A stretch of 15,721 bases of DNA from Verrucomicrobiota bacterium (GTDB taxonomy: Bacteria; Verrucomicrobiota; Verrucomicrobiia; Verrucomicrobiales; Akkermansiaceae), in assembly GCA_009885905.1 (NCBI GenBank), contig VFJU01000406.1, positions 1 to 15,721 on the forward strand, read 5' to 3'. Each line of letters starts with the position of its first letter. Position 1 is the first letter of the stretch. A program made the position numbers and the translations under genes. Positions 7,416 through 14,829 of this stretch are shown in pieces. The notes under the pieces are model-generated. The model ran no database searches. It saw only the letters and a list, made by a program, of their open reading frames with translations, and was not told the origin of the DNA.

Positions 7416-8792
7416 ATGTTCTCCAGCTTATCAGACAGTCTCGATAAAACATTTCGTAACCTTCGCGGCGTTGGTCGCATCTCGGAAAAAAATATTGCGG
7501 ACTCCCTCCGCGAAATTCGTATTGCGCTGCTAGAGGCCGATGTCGAGTTCGGAGTCGCCAAAGATTTCATCGCTAAGGTAAAAGAAAAGTCTCTTGGAGA
7601 AGATGTCCTCAAATCCATCAAACCGGGCGAACAAATCGTCAAGATTTTCCATGACGAACTCGAGGCATTGCTTGGTGGTGACCAATCTCCGTTAGATCTC
7701 AATCCACCCGCACGCATCCTCATTTGCGGTCTCAACGGTGCTGGTAAAACCACCACCTCTGCCAAACTTGCGAACCGATTGAAAAAAGAAGGTCGCCGCC
7801 CTCTACTTATCGCTTGCGACCTCTACCGCCCCGCTGCAATCGAACAACTCGCTTTACTGGCCAAGCAAATTGAAGTCCCCTGTTACACTCCGCTAGCAAC
7901 CGAAACCGATGTGGTAAAAGTCGCCAAAGACGCGCTGCTATGGGCTGAGCAACAACAAGGAACAGTGCTCATTTTTGACACCGCAGGTCGCCAAGAAGTC
8001 GACGAGCGTCTGGTCGCAGAACTCAAGCGCCTACATGATTTTATCAAGCCTAAGGAAACGCTGTTAGTTGCAGATTCAGCTACGGGTCAGCAAGCGGTAT
8101 CCGTAGCAGAACACTTTGACAACGCCGTGGGTATCACCGGCATCATTCTCACCAAACTCGACGGTGACGCGCGAGGCGGCGCGGCACTCTCCATGCGTGC
8201 AGTGACTGGCAAACCGATCAAATATATCGGTGAAGGTGAGAAGTTAGATCAATTTTTTGAATTTCACCCAAGTCGCATGGCTGACCGTATCCTTGGCATG
8301 GGAGACATCGTCGGAATGGTCGAGCAAGTTGCCGATAAGGTGAATGAAGCCGATGCCACGCGCTCGATGAAACGAATGCAGGAGGGGAAATTCGATTTCA
8401 CCGACTTTCTCGACCAGATGAAAATGATTCAAAATTTAGGTCCTTTGGAAGGATTGTTAGGAATGATGCCTGGCTTTAGCAAAATTAAAAAACAATTACC
8501 AGCAGGGGCATTTGACTCAAAGAAAATCAAACGCACCGAGGCAATCGTTCTCTCAATGACACTCGTCGAGCGCCGCCGCCCTGAAATAATCAAAGGGTCG
8601 CGCCGCCAGCGCATCGCCGCGGGGTCTGGCACCTCGGTGATGCAGGTCAATCAACTCATCAAACAATTCAGCGAGATGCGTAAAATGATGCGGTCCCCTT
8701 CTAAGATGGGTGCAATGATGAAACAAATGGGCGGCGCTGGAGGCATGAAAGACATGATGAAAGGCCTCGGCGGCGGAAAATTCCCGTTCTGA
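7416..8792 (+). CDS. ffh: Signal recognition particle GTPase Ffh (SRP54)
   Basis: 458 residues, normal for Ffh. The protein binds SRP RNA and signal sequences of nascent membrane proteins and docks with FtsY at the membrane. The N domain (1-95) is helical. The G domain carries the P-loop GLNGAGKTT (105-113, usually GLQGAGKTT), DTAGR (188-192) and TKLDGDARGG (246-255). The methionine-rich M domain holds the RNA-binding segment SRRQRIAAGSGTSVMQVN near 398 and ends with a Met/Gly/Lys-rich tail. FtsY is excluded by the M domain and the lack of an acidic A domain. ATG 7416 starts the canonical MFSSLSDSL. A TAGAAT hexamer at 7400-7405 could be a -10 element, but no -35 is seen. The stop codon is 2 bases from the miaA start, so the two are almost certainly co-transcribed. 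Confidence 0.98.
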   Translation: MFSSLSDSLDKTFRNLRGVGRISEKNIADSLREIRIALLEADVEFGVAKDFIAKVKEKSLGEDVLKSIKPGEQIVKIFHDELEALLGGDQSPLDLNPPARILICGLNGAGKTTTSAKLANRLKKEGRRPLLIACDLYRPAAIEQLALLAKQIEVPCYTPLATETDVVKVAKDALLWAEQQQGTVLIFDTAGRQEVDERLVAELKRLHDFIKPKETLLVADSATGQQAVSVAEHFDNAVGITGIILTKLDGDARGGAALSMRAVTGKPIKYIGEGEKLDQFFEFHPSRMADRILGMGDIVGMVEQVADKVNEADATRSMKRMQEGKFDFTDFLDQMKMIQNLGPLEGLLGMMPGFSKIKKQLPAGAFDSKKIKRTEAIVLSMTLVERRRPEIIKGSRRQRIAAGSGTSVMQVNQLIKQFSEMRKMMRSPSKMGAMMKQMGGAGGMKDMMKGLGGGKFPF

Positions 8793-8794
8793 GA

Positions 8795-9646
8795 ATGCTG
8801 CCTGAATCCTTCTACATATGTGGCCCCACTGCCTCCGGCAAATCTGCACTGGCCTTGGAGATGGCTTTGAAACTCGACGGCGAAGTGGTCAACGCCGATG
8901 CTTTCCAACTTTATCGAGGTCTTGAAATCATCAGCGCTGCGCCCAACTCAGTTGAATTTAAGCGAGTACCCCATCACCTCTATGGGATACTCGCCCCTAA
9001 TGAGTCCGCTGATGCCCAACTATACGCCAATCTAACAAAACCTGTTATCGCTGAAATCCAGTCACGTGGTAAGACTCCGATCATCACCGGCGGTTCAGGA
9101 CTCTATCTGAAATTTCTCACCCATGGAGCCGCGCCACTTCCCACTGCAGATGCTGCGCTGCGTGCAGAGATGGATGGACGCTCTTTGGAGGACCTCGTTG
9201 CGCACCTACAACAACTTGACCCACTTGAAGCCTCACGCACCGCACTGAAAAATCGTCGCTTCGTTTCTAGATCCTTAGAAATTTGCATTCTTAGCGGACA
9301 AAAAGCTTCAGACATGAGAGATCAGTGGAAATCAAAGACCGCTGAAATTTCATCGAAACTACGCGGTTATGTCATTCAACGCACCCGCCCCGACCTCCAC
9401 GCTCGCATTGCTGAACGCACACGGCAAATGCTAGACGGCGGCGCTTTACAAGAGGTTCTCAACCTTGATGCGGTATCGATCAATTGTCAGAAAGCCATCG
9501 GTTTTCGTGAAATTCGTTCGTTACTGGCAGGTGATATTGACAGGGGCACCTGCGAAGACCTGATCAATGCTGCTACGAGGCAATATGCGAAACGCCAAGA
9601 AACTTGGTTTCGCCGAGAAAAATGGCTGATTCCTTTGCGGCGTTAA
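8795..9646 (+). CDS. miaA: tRNA dimethylallyltransferase MiaA
   Basis: 283 residues, somewhat shorter than E. coli MiaA (316). The enzyme adds a dimethylallyl group to N6 of A37 in tRNAs reading UNN codons, the first step toward ms2i6A. The P-loop GPTASGKS is at 10-17, followed by NADAFQLYRGL (33-43, with catalytic-site D35), PHHLYG, GGSGLYL (99-105) and the C-terminal RQYAKRQETWFR typical of MiaA. The usual TAKP element after the YRG block reads SAAP here, so the conserved lysine is absent; distant MiaA proteins vary at this site too. The start lies 2 bases after the ffh stop, which implies translational coupling. MiaB and Hfq genes are not in the window. Confidence 0.95.
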   Translation: MLPESFYICGPTASGKSALALEMALKLDGEVVNADAFQLYRGLEIISAAPNSVEFKRVPHHLYGILAPNESADAQLYANLTKPVIAEIQSRGKTPIITGGSGLYLKFLTHGAAPLPTADAALRAEMDGRSLEDLVAHLQQLDPLEASRTALKNRRFVSRSLEICILSGQKASDMRDQWKSKTAEISSKLRGYVIQRTRPDLHARIAERTRQMLDGGALQEVLNLDAVSINCQKAIGFREIRSLLAGDIDRGTCEDLINAATRQYAKRQETWFRREKWLIPLRR

Positions 9647-9717
9647 GAAGACCTGTTTGCCTTGCTCCCAAGTCGGTGAAACTTTATGACTGCAGCAGTG
9701 ACCAGTTGTGTCCTGTT

Positions 9718-11325
9718 ATGTATGCTATGAAATGGCTAATCATTTTTTTCACGATCTTGAGCTTGGTGATTTCCAAAAGAACTTGCGCGGCGGAGGTCAA
9801 TTCCGATGAGCCGTCATTTGTTTCGGCGATTGCTAATTTTCCTCAGTTAGAACAAACCCAAGGTATTCATGGAATCACTGAGACGCTAGAGTTTCGAGCA
9901 AAACAGGAGCCATTTCTACTTGTAGCGACCATTATTTTCGCTCTGGCCATTATCCACACTTTTTTAGCGATCCCTATCAACCGATTGGCACACAAAGCTG
10001 AGAAAGAGCACGCCGAGCAGATGTTGAAACATCAATCCAACGAATACAAATCTGCAGATCTTAAAAATACGGTTAGTTTTAAGGCAACCGCATTACACTT
10101 CCTCGGAGAAGTCGAGGCGATTTTTGGTATCTGGGCGGTTGTACTACTCGCTGCAATGTTCTATTTTTATGGCTTAACGGGGGTTACGAGCTACATCGAT
10201 GGGGTCAATTTTACTGAGCCACTTTTTGTTGTGATCATCATGGCTTTCGCATCGACTCGCCCAATCATCCAGTTTGCGGAGGCCTGCCTAGGTTTTTTCG
10301 CTAGGCTTGGAAAGCAAACCCCCGCCGCTTGGTGGCTTTCGATCATGATTGTTGCTCCGTTGCTTGGTTCGTTCATCACCGAACCCGGTGCGATGACCAT
10401 CGCCGCGATGCTGTTGGCCAAGAAGTTCTATAAGCTAAAGCCATCCCCGCGCTTTGCTTATGCGACTTTGGGTCTGCTTTTTGTCAATATTTCAGTTGGC
10501 GGAGTGTTGACGAATTTCGCAGCGCCCCCCGTTTTAATGGTCGCTCAGAAGTGGGGAATTACCAGCGTAGAAATGTTTCGACACTTCGGAGACAAGGCAC
10601 TCATTTCCATTCTGGTTTCTAGTACGATTTACTTTTTTTGTTTCCGCAAAGAATTGGTGGCGATGGGGAAACAAGCTGGTGATCATAACGGCGACGGACT
10701 GGGCGATATGATTCAACCCGAGCGCAGCATCCCGATTTTCATTACCGTCATCCATCTTGCATTCATGGCATGGACTGTCGCGTTCTCACATTACCCACCA
10801 TTGTTCATCGGCGGCTTCCTGTTTTTTATCGCGTTTTCTCAAGCCACAGCCCATCATCAAAGTCATATAAATCTCCGCGGACCTATCCTTGTAGGTTTCT
10901 TTCTAGCAGGATTAGTAATCCATGGCGGGCTACAAGGCTGGTGGCTAGCTCCAATCATCTCAAGCTTAACTGAAATACCTCTTTTTATAGGTTCTACTGT
11001 CCTAACGTCGTTTAATGACAATGCAGCCATCACTTTCCTCGCCAGTCAAGTGAGCGGACTCTCACCACAATTGAAATATGCTGTTCTAGCAGGTGCGGTG
11101 ACCGGTGGTGGTTTAACTGTTATTGCAAATGCTCCGAATCCGGCGGGTCAGGCGATCTTAGGCAGATTTTTCGGCGACGGAGTATCTCCGGTTAAGTTAA
11201 TGCTCGCGGCGTTATTGCCGACAATCGTCGTCGCACTCTGTATACTTTTTTTCCCAGATCGGGGTATTGACGATATGTTTGCACCTGAAAAAGATTCCAA
11301 AATTTACTCATCCACCGCTCGTTAA
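9718..11325 (+). CDS. Putative Na+/H+ antiporter (PF07399-like, ion transporter superfamily)
   Basis: 535-residue polytopic protein from ATG 9718. A second ATG at 9727 is equally possible, and the frame opens back into miaA at 9604, which I rejected. An N-terminal signal-like helix (6-18) with a possible cleavage near AEV is followed by a second helix, a charged stretch rich in Lys, Glu and His, then about ten membrane helices. Family-like blocks include FLGEVEAIFGIWAV, SFITEPGAM (E222), NISVGGVLTNFAAPP, and SFNDNAAIT (D434) followed by GAVTGGGLTVIANAPNP. These fit the putative Na+/H+ antiporter family and the broader ArsB/NhaD-like fold, with D434 and nearby polar residues as likely ion site. 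Transported ions are inferred, not shown. The hydrophilic loop at 322-330 reads DHNGDGLGD, a DxNxDGxxD calcium-loop pattern. The gene sits 71 bases after miaA and 6 bases before ribE, suggesting co-transcription with ribE. Confidence 0.8.
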   Translation: MYAMKWLIIFFTILSLVISKRTCAAEVNSDEPSFVSAIANFPQLEQTQGIHGITETLEFRAKQEPFLLVATIIFALAIIHTFLAIPINRLAHKAEKEHAEQMLKHQSNEYKSADLKNTVSFKATALHFLGEVEAIFGIWAVVLLAAMFYFYGLTGVTSYIDGVNFTEPLFVVIIMAFASTRPIIQFAEACLGFFARLGKQTPAAWWLSIMIVAPLLGSFITEPGAMTIAAMLLAKKFYKLKPSPRFAYATLGLLFVNISVGGVLTNFAAPPVLMVAQKWGITSVEMFRHFGDKALISILVSSTIYFFCFRKELVAMGKQAGDHNGDGLGDMIQPERSIPIFITVIHLAFMAWTVAFSHYPPLFIGGFLFFIAFSQATAHHQSHINLRGPILVGFFLAGLVIHGGLQGWWLAPIISSLTEIPLFIGSTVLTSFNDNAAITFLASQVSGLSPQLKYAVLAGAVTGGGLTVIANAPNPAGQAILGRFFGDGVSPVKLMLAALLPTIVVALCILFFPDRGIDDMFAPEKDSKIYSSTAR

Positions 11326-11331
11326 AAATCT

Positions 11332-11928
11332 ATGTTCACCGGACTCGTTGAAGCCATTGGCACCGTGCTCATCCTTGAATTGGACGATGAACAAGCGCGA
11401 CTAACCTTAGATTTACCTTTCTCCACGGAACTCGCGCTCGGCGATTCCGTGGCCATCAATGGCTGCTGCTTGACTGTCGCAGATTTTAAATTCGGTGGAG
11501 TTTGTTTTGACCTGTTAGCACAGACCCTCCGCGTCACTTCGCTTCGTGAACTTAAGACTAGATCAATCGTAAATCTCGAACGTGCGATGATGGTTGGTGA
11601 TCGTTTCGGCGGTCACTTTGTGCAGGGTCATGTGGATGGTGTCGGAAAAATCACGCGTATTGAGGGTCAGGGACAGGATCACATTGTCAGTATTTCCCTG
11701 CCCTCTGAAATCCACCGACTCTGTATCGATAAGGGATCGCTAACCGTCGATGGAATATCTCTTACCATCGCCGATCTGACTTCCGATGAGGCTGTTTTCT
11801 GGATCACTCCTCATACTTGGAAACACACCCATCTCCAAGCTGCTGCCATGGGCCAGATGATGAATTTAGAGACCGACATGCTCGCCAAGTACGTCGATAA
11901 ATTGCTGAACGCCCGCGGTTTTACATGA
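11332..11928 (+). CDS. ribE: Riboflavin synthase alpha chain
   Basis: 198 residues (family usually 195-220). Dismutates two 6,7-dimethyl-8-ribityllumazine molecules to riboflavin and the pyrimidine precursor, the last step of riboflavin synthesis. Known as ribE in Bacillus naming, ribC in E. coli. The two tandem lumazine-binding barrels are visible: repeat 1 has the invariant start MFTGLVEAIG, NGCCLTV and TLRVTSL; repeat 2 begins around GGHFVQGHVDGVG and has VDGISLTI. The C-terminal METDMLAKYV-like end (here LETDMLAKYVDKLL) is the trimerisation helix. The start is fixed by MFTG. It lies 6 bases after the antiporter stop. Other rib genes (ribD, ribBA, ribH) are not present here, and I see no FMN riboswitch in the 6-base gap. 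Confidence 0.96.
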   Translation: MFTGLVEAIGTVLILELDDEQARLTLDLPFSTELALGDSVAINGCCLTVADFKFGGVCFDLLAQTLRVTSLRELKTRSIVNLERAMMVGDRFGGHFVQGHVDGVGKITRIEGQGQDHIVSISLPSEIHRLCIDKGSLTVDGISLTIADLTSDEAVFWITPHTWKHTHLQAAAMGQMMNLETDMLAKYVDKLLNARGFT

Positions 11929-11970
11929 TCGAGTTGTTAGTTCATCCCCGAAGAAACCAATAATAACGAT

Positions 11971-12741
11971 ATGACAAAATTCCGCCCATGCATCGACATC
12001 CATCAAGGCAAGGTGAAGCAAATCGTCGGTGGAAGCTTGCGGGATTCTGGGGCAGTCCCAATAGAGAATTTCGTGTCGGATCGGTCTGCAGGGTGGTTCG
12101 CAGAACTCTTCCGCAATGATAATCTAATTGGTGGTCATGTGATTCAACTCGGCGCCGGGAATGAGATTGCGGCGCGTGAAGCGCTGGCAACCTACCCCGG
12201 TGGATTACAAATTGGCGGGGGTATTCACTCAGGAAATGCAAGTGAATGGTTAGATGCAGGTGCGAGTCACGTGATCATCACGTCAGCACTATTTGACGAT
12301 AAGGGGAAATTTTCGGAAGATGCGTTGCATTCAATAACAAAAAAAATCGGCAAGGAAAACCTAGTCATCGATCTATCTTGTCGCCGTTACGAAAATCGAT
12401 GGGTCGTCGCGATGAACCGGTGGCAAACGCTCACAGATTTAACGGTGGATCACGCCACCCTAGACCGCCTCACACCCTATTGTGACGAGTTTCTCATTCA
12501 CGCAGCGGATGTGGAAGGTCTCTGCCGAGGGATCGATACGGAACTGGTCGCGGAACTTGGAAGATGGGGTAAGTGCGTTGTGACTTACGCTGGTGGCGCA
12601 GCGACGATGAATGACGTTTTGCAGTTGGAGCAAATCGGATGCGGTGCGGTGGATATAACGGTCGGTAGCGCACTGGATCTTTTCGGCGGCAAAGGATTGA
12701 AATACAAGGACTTGGTCGCATGGAACTCGCGAGAATTATGA
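11971..12741 (+). CDS. hisA: Eukaryote-type (HIS6-like) ProFAR isomerase HisA
   Basis: 256-residue (beta/alpha)8 enzyme for the fourth step of histidine synthesis, opening the ribose ring of ProFAR to PRFAR. The sequence follows the yeast/plant HIS6 pattern rather than the usual bacterial HisA: TKFRPCIDIHQGKVKQIVGG at 2-21, HVIQLG (56-61), VIDLSCRR (132-139), WVVAMNRWQTLTDL (144-157), FLIHAADVEGLCRGID (174-189) and a final phosphate loop ITVGSALDLFGG. D9 and D134 sit where the two catalytic aspartates of HisA are expected. The gene is 42 bases after ribE and 52 before the dehydrogenase operon. No other his gene is in view, so it is detached from any his operon. ATG 11971 gives the family N-terminus directly. 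Confidence 0.93.
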   Translation: MTKFRPCIDIHQGKVKQIVGGSLRDSGAVPIENFVSDRSAGWFAELFRNDNLIGGHVIQLGAGNEIAAREALATYPGGLQIGGGIHSGNASEWLDAGASHVIITSALFDDKGKFSEDALHSITKKIGKENLVIDLSCRRYENRWVVAMNRWQTLTDLTVDHATLDRLTPYCDEFLIHAADVEGLCRGIDTELVAELGRWGKCVVTYAGGAATMNDVLQLEQIGCGAVDITVGSALDLFGGKGLKYKDLVAWNSREL

Positions 12742-12744
12742 GAT

Positions 12745-12771
12745 TGCGGGAAAGCGGTTGCAGGTTCCGCA
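12745..12771 (+). other. Weak hairpin between hisA and the dehydrogenase operon
   Basis: TGCGG (12745-12749) can pair with CCGCA (12767-12771), and with one bulged G the stem extends to 7 pairs. A second stem, GCGG (12754-12757) with CCGC (12767-12770), would compete for the same 3' arm. No T-run follows, so it is not a standard terminator. It could equally be chance in a GC-rich gap. Confidence 0.2.
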
Positions 12772-12793
12772 TGCACTGTCTTAGTCTGCCGGC

Positions 12794-13843
12794 GTGCCGC
12801 ATTCGGATAAGCAACCTTTAGCTCGTGAAGTGGTGACAAACCGAGAATTTTTGCGGTCCATATTCCAGTCCATGCTTCGGGCACGGATTTTAGAGAACAA
12901 GCTTTCTAGTTTGTACAAAGCAGGAAAAATTGTGGGCGGGGTTTATCTGGGTCGCGGTCAAGAAGCGGTCAGTGCGTCGTTGGGAACCTCCCTTATCCAA
13001 GGCACAGATTTCTTCGCCCCCCTGATCCGAGATCAAGCGGGGCGCACGGCTTTTGGTGAGCCACTCATCGACTGCACGCGGACTTATCTCGGTTCGGTCT
13101 TAGGGCCCATGCGTGGGCGCGACGGCAACATCCATCGCGGTCGCCCCAGCATGGGCATGCCGGCCATGATTTCTCACCTTGGTGCTCAAGTCCCCGTCGT
13201 GGCAGGTATGCTTTTCGCTAAGCGACTTCAGGGTACATTGGCTGGTCGTGTTGGAGCCACCTGCATCGGAGACGGGGCCACTTCCACTGGAGCTTTTCAT
13301 GAAGGAATCAATTTAGCAGCAATTGAAAAATTACCGTTAGTCGTCGTGGTAGCAAACAATCAGTTCGCCTACTCAACTCCTAACTCACGTCAATTCGCTT
13401 GTGTGGATCTAATTGAAAAAGCTCGTGGTTACGGTATTGGTGGTTTTTCAGTGGATGGTACCGATTTACTAGCATCCGCCTCGGTGATCAGTGAGGCAGT
13501 TCGGCGTGCCCGTGAAGGCGGAGGTCCACAAATGGTGGTCGCTCGTTTGTTGCGGCTTTCTGGTCATGGCGAGCATGACGATGGATCGTACGTGACCACC
13601 GACATTCGAAGCGGTCACTACGGTCGCGATTGCATCGAGGTGGCCATGCGACAACTCGTTGAAAATGGCTTTGCTTCGGTGGATGAAATCATCAAGTGGC
13701 AAGAGCAAATCGTCGAGGAGGTGCAACGCGCCGTCGCTCAGGCGCAGCAAGAACCCGTACCGGATCCCTATCACGAAGATTGGACAGCATTGGCAACTCG
13801 CTTCCCACTCTCGCAACCTATTACCCCCTCTAACGCGCAGTGA
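12794..13843 (+). CDS. 2-oxoacid dehydrogenase E1 component, alpha subunit (branched-chain/acetoin-like)
   Basis: 349 residues from GTG 12794. In-frame GTG codons at 12830 and 12833 and ATG 12875 are other possible starts, since the conserved part only begins at FLRSIFQSMLRAR. With the beta subunit it forms the thiamine-diphosphate-dependent decarboxylase of an alpha-keto acid dehydrogenase complex. The TPP/Mg motif runs from GDG (159-161) to NN (188-189), with GAFHEGINLAA between. The block ANNQFAYSTPNS and the GHGEHDDGSYV loop look closer to branched-chain or acetoin-type E1 alpha than to classical pyruvate-type, but substrate cannot be assigned safely. The stop codon overlaps the E1 beta GTG by 4 bases, so the subunits are translationally coupled. 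No Shine-Dalgarno motif is seen before the start. Confidence 0.92.
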   Translation: MPHSDKQPLAREVVTNREFLRSIFQSMLRARILENKLSSLYKAGKIVGGVYLGRGQEAVSASLGTSLIQGTDFFAPLIRDQAGRTAFGEPLIDCTRTYLGSVLGPMRGRDGNIHRGRPSMGMPAMISHLGAQVPVVAGMLFAKRLQGTLAGRVGATCIGDGATSTGAFHEGINLAAIEKLPLVVVVANNQFAYSTPNSRQFACVDLIEKARGYGIGGFSVDGTDLLASASVISEAVRRAREGGGPQMVVARLLRLSGHGEHDDGSYVTTDIRSGHYGRDCIEVAMRQLVENGFASVDEIIKWQEQIVEEVQRAVAQAQQEPVPDPYHEDWTALATRFPLSQPITPSNAQ

Positions 13844-14805
13844 GTGTGACCTACATCGACGCGATCCGCGAAGCGCAGGAAAAACTCCTACGCGATGACC
13901 CAAGAGTCTTTCTATACGGTCAAGACATCGCTGGATTCGGCGGAGCCTTCAAGGCCACTAAAGGCTTGGCTGATCAGTTTCCTAACCGAGTTTTTGATGC
14001 GCCGATTTCAGAGGATGCAATGATCGGTATGGCAGTGGGTGCAGCCATTGAAGGCATGCGTCCCATCGTGGAAATGCAGTTTGCTGACTTCTCCTCGGTA
14101 GCCTTCAATCAAATCATTAATCAAGCTGCCACGCATTTTTACCGTACAGGTATTCCGATTCCAATCACCGTGCGATTGCCATCAGGCGGCACACCCGGTT
14201 CTGGACCCTTTCACAGTCAGAGCATGGAGGGCATCTACGCCCAGTATCCTGGGCTTGTCGTCCTAACACCCGCCACCGTTTCAGATGCTTATCATATGCT
14301 GTTAGATGGGGTTGCTCTGGACGACCCCGTGATTTACTGTGAACACAAATTTCTCTACCGGTGGCTTAAGGCGAAGTCGATCAATGGCGACCATTTGCCA
14401 ATTGGTCAGGCACGGATCACCCGCCCCGGCAAACACGCGTCTGTGGTGACCTACAGCGCGATGGTTCATGAGGCGGTTAGAGCAGCCGAACGACTTGCGC
14501 AAGACGGTTGGGAAATCGAAGTGGTGGATTTACGCTCGGTGAAGCCGCTGGACTTGGATACGATTCTAGCGTCCGTCGCGCGGACAGGACGGCTGCTAGC
14601 AGTCGGAGAAGCATTTCCATGGGGCGGTGTCACGGCAGAGGTGATTGCCCGCGTGACCGAGGAAGGTTTCCACCTCTTGGACGCACCACCGCAGCGGCTG
14701 AATGCACGTGACACTCCAGTTCCATACCATCCAAAACTTTGGGCGGCCCACCGTCCGACACCCGAATCCATTTGCGAAGCACTCCGCAAACTGCTTTCTT
14801 TTTAA
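13840..14805 (+). CDS. 2-oxoacid dehydrogenase E1 component, beta subunit
   Basis: 321 residues from GTG 13840, within the overlap GTGA shared with the alpha stop. Transketolase-type pyrimidine-binding domain first (about 1-180), then the transketolase C domain (about 190-320). Catalytic Glu of the TPP site is E58 in PISEDAMIGMAVG. The conserved histidine loop reads GPFHSQSMEG (H125). The elements GFGGAFKAT, EMQFADFSS and EHKFLYR are those of branched-chain or acetoin-like E1 beta; pyruvate-type E1 beta usually has EFMTFNF at the second site. The C-terminal half has the family phosphate/interface segment VVDLRSVKPLDLDTIL. E2 starts 24 bases downstream. Together with E1 alpha it makes the heterotetramer that reductively acylates the E2 lipoyl group. 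Confidence 0.94.
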   Translation: MSVTYIDAIREAQEKLLRDDPRVFLYGQDIAGFGGAFKATKGLADQFPNRVFDAPISEDAMIGMAVGAAIEGMRPIVEMQFADFSSVAFNQIINQAATHFYRTGIPIPITVRLPSGGTPGSGPFHSQSMEGIYAQYPGLVVLTPATVSDAYHMLLDGVALDDPVIYCEHKFLYRWLKAKSINGDHLPIGQARITRPGKHASVVTYSAMVHEAVRAAERLAQDGWEIEVVDLRSVKPLDLDTILASVARTGRLLAVGEAFPWGGVTAEVIARVTEEGFHLLDAPPQRLNARDTPVPYHPKLWAAHRPTPESICEALRKLLSF

Positions 14806-14829
14806 TCGTAGGCTTTTAGCAACATCCAG

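Noticed and set aside
9604..9717. Longer antiporter start inside miaA
   Set aside because: The added 38 residues overlap the conserved MiaA C-terminus and are not hydrophobic; the signal-like helix begins right after ATG 9718.
13469..13903. 144-residue open frame on the minus strand
   Set aside because: It is antisense to the E1 alpha/E1 beta junction and shows no family resemblance.
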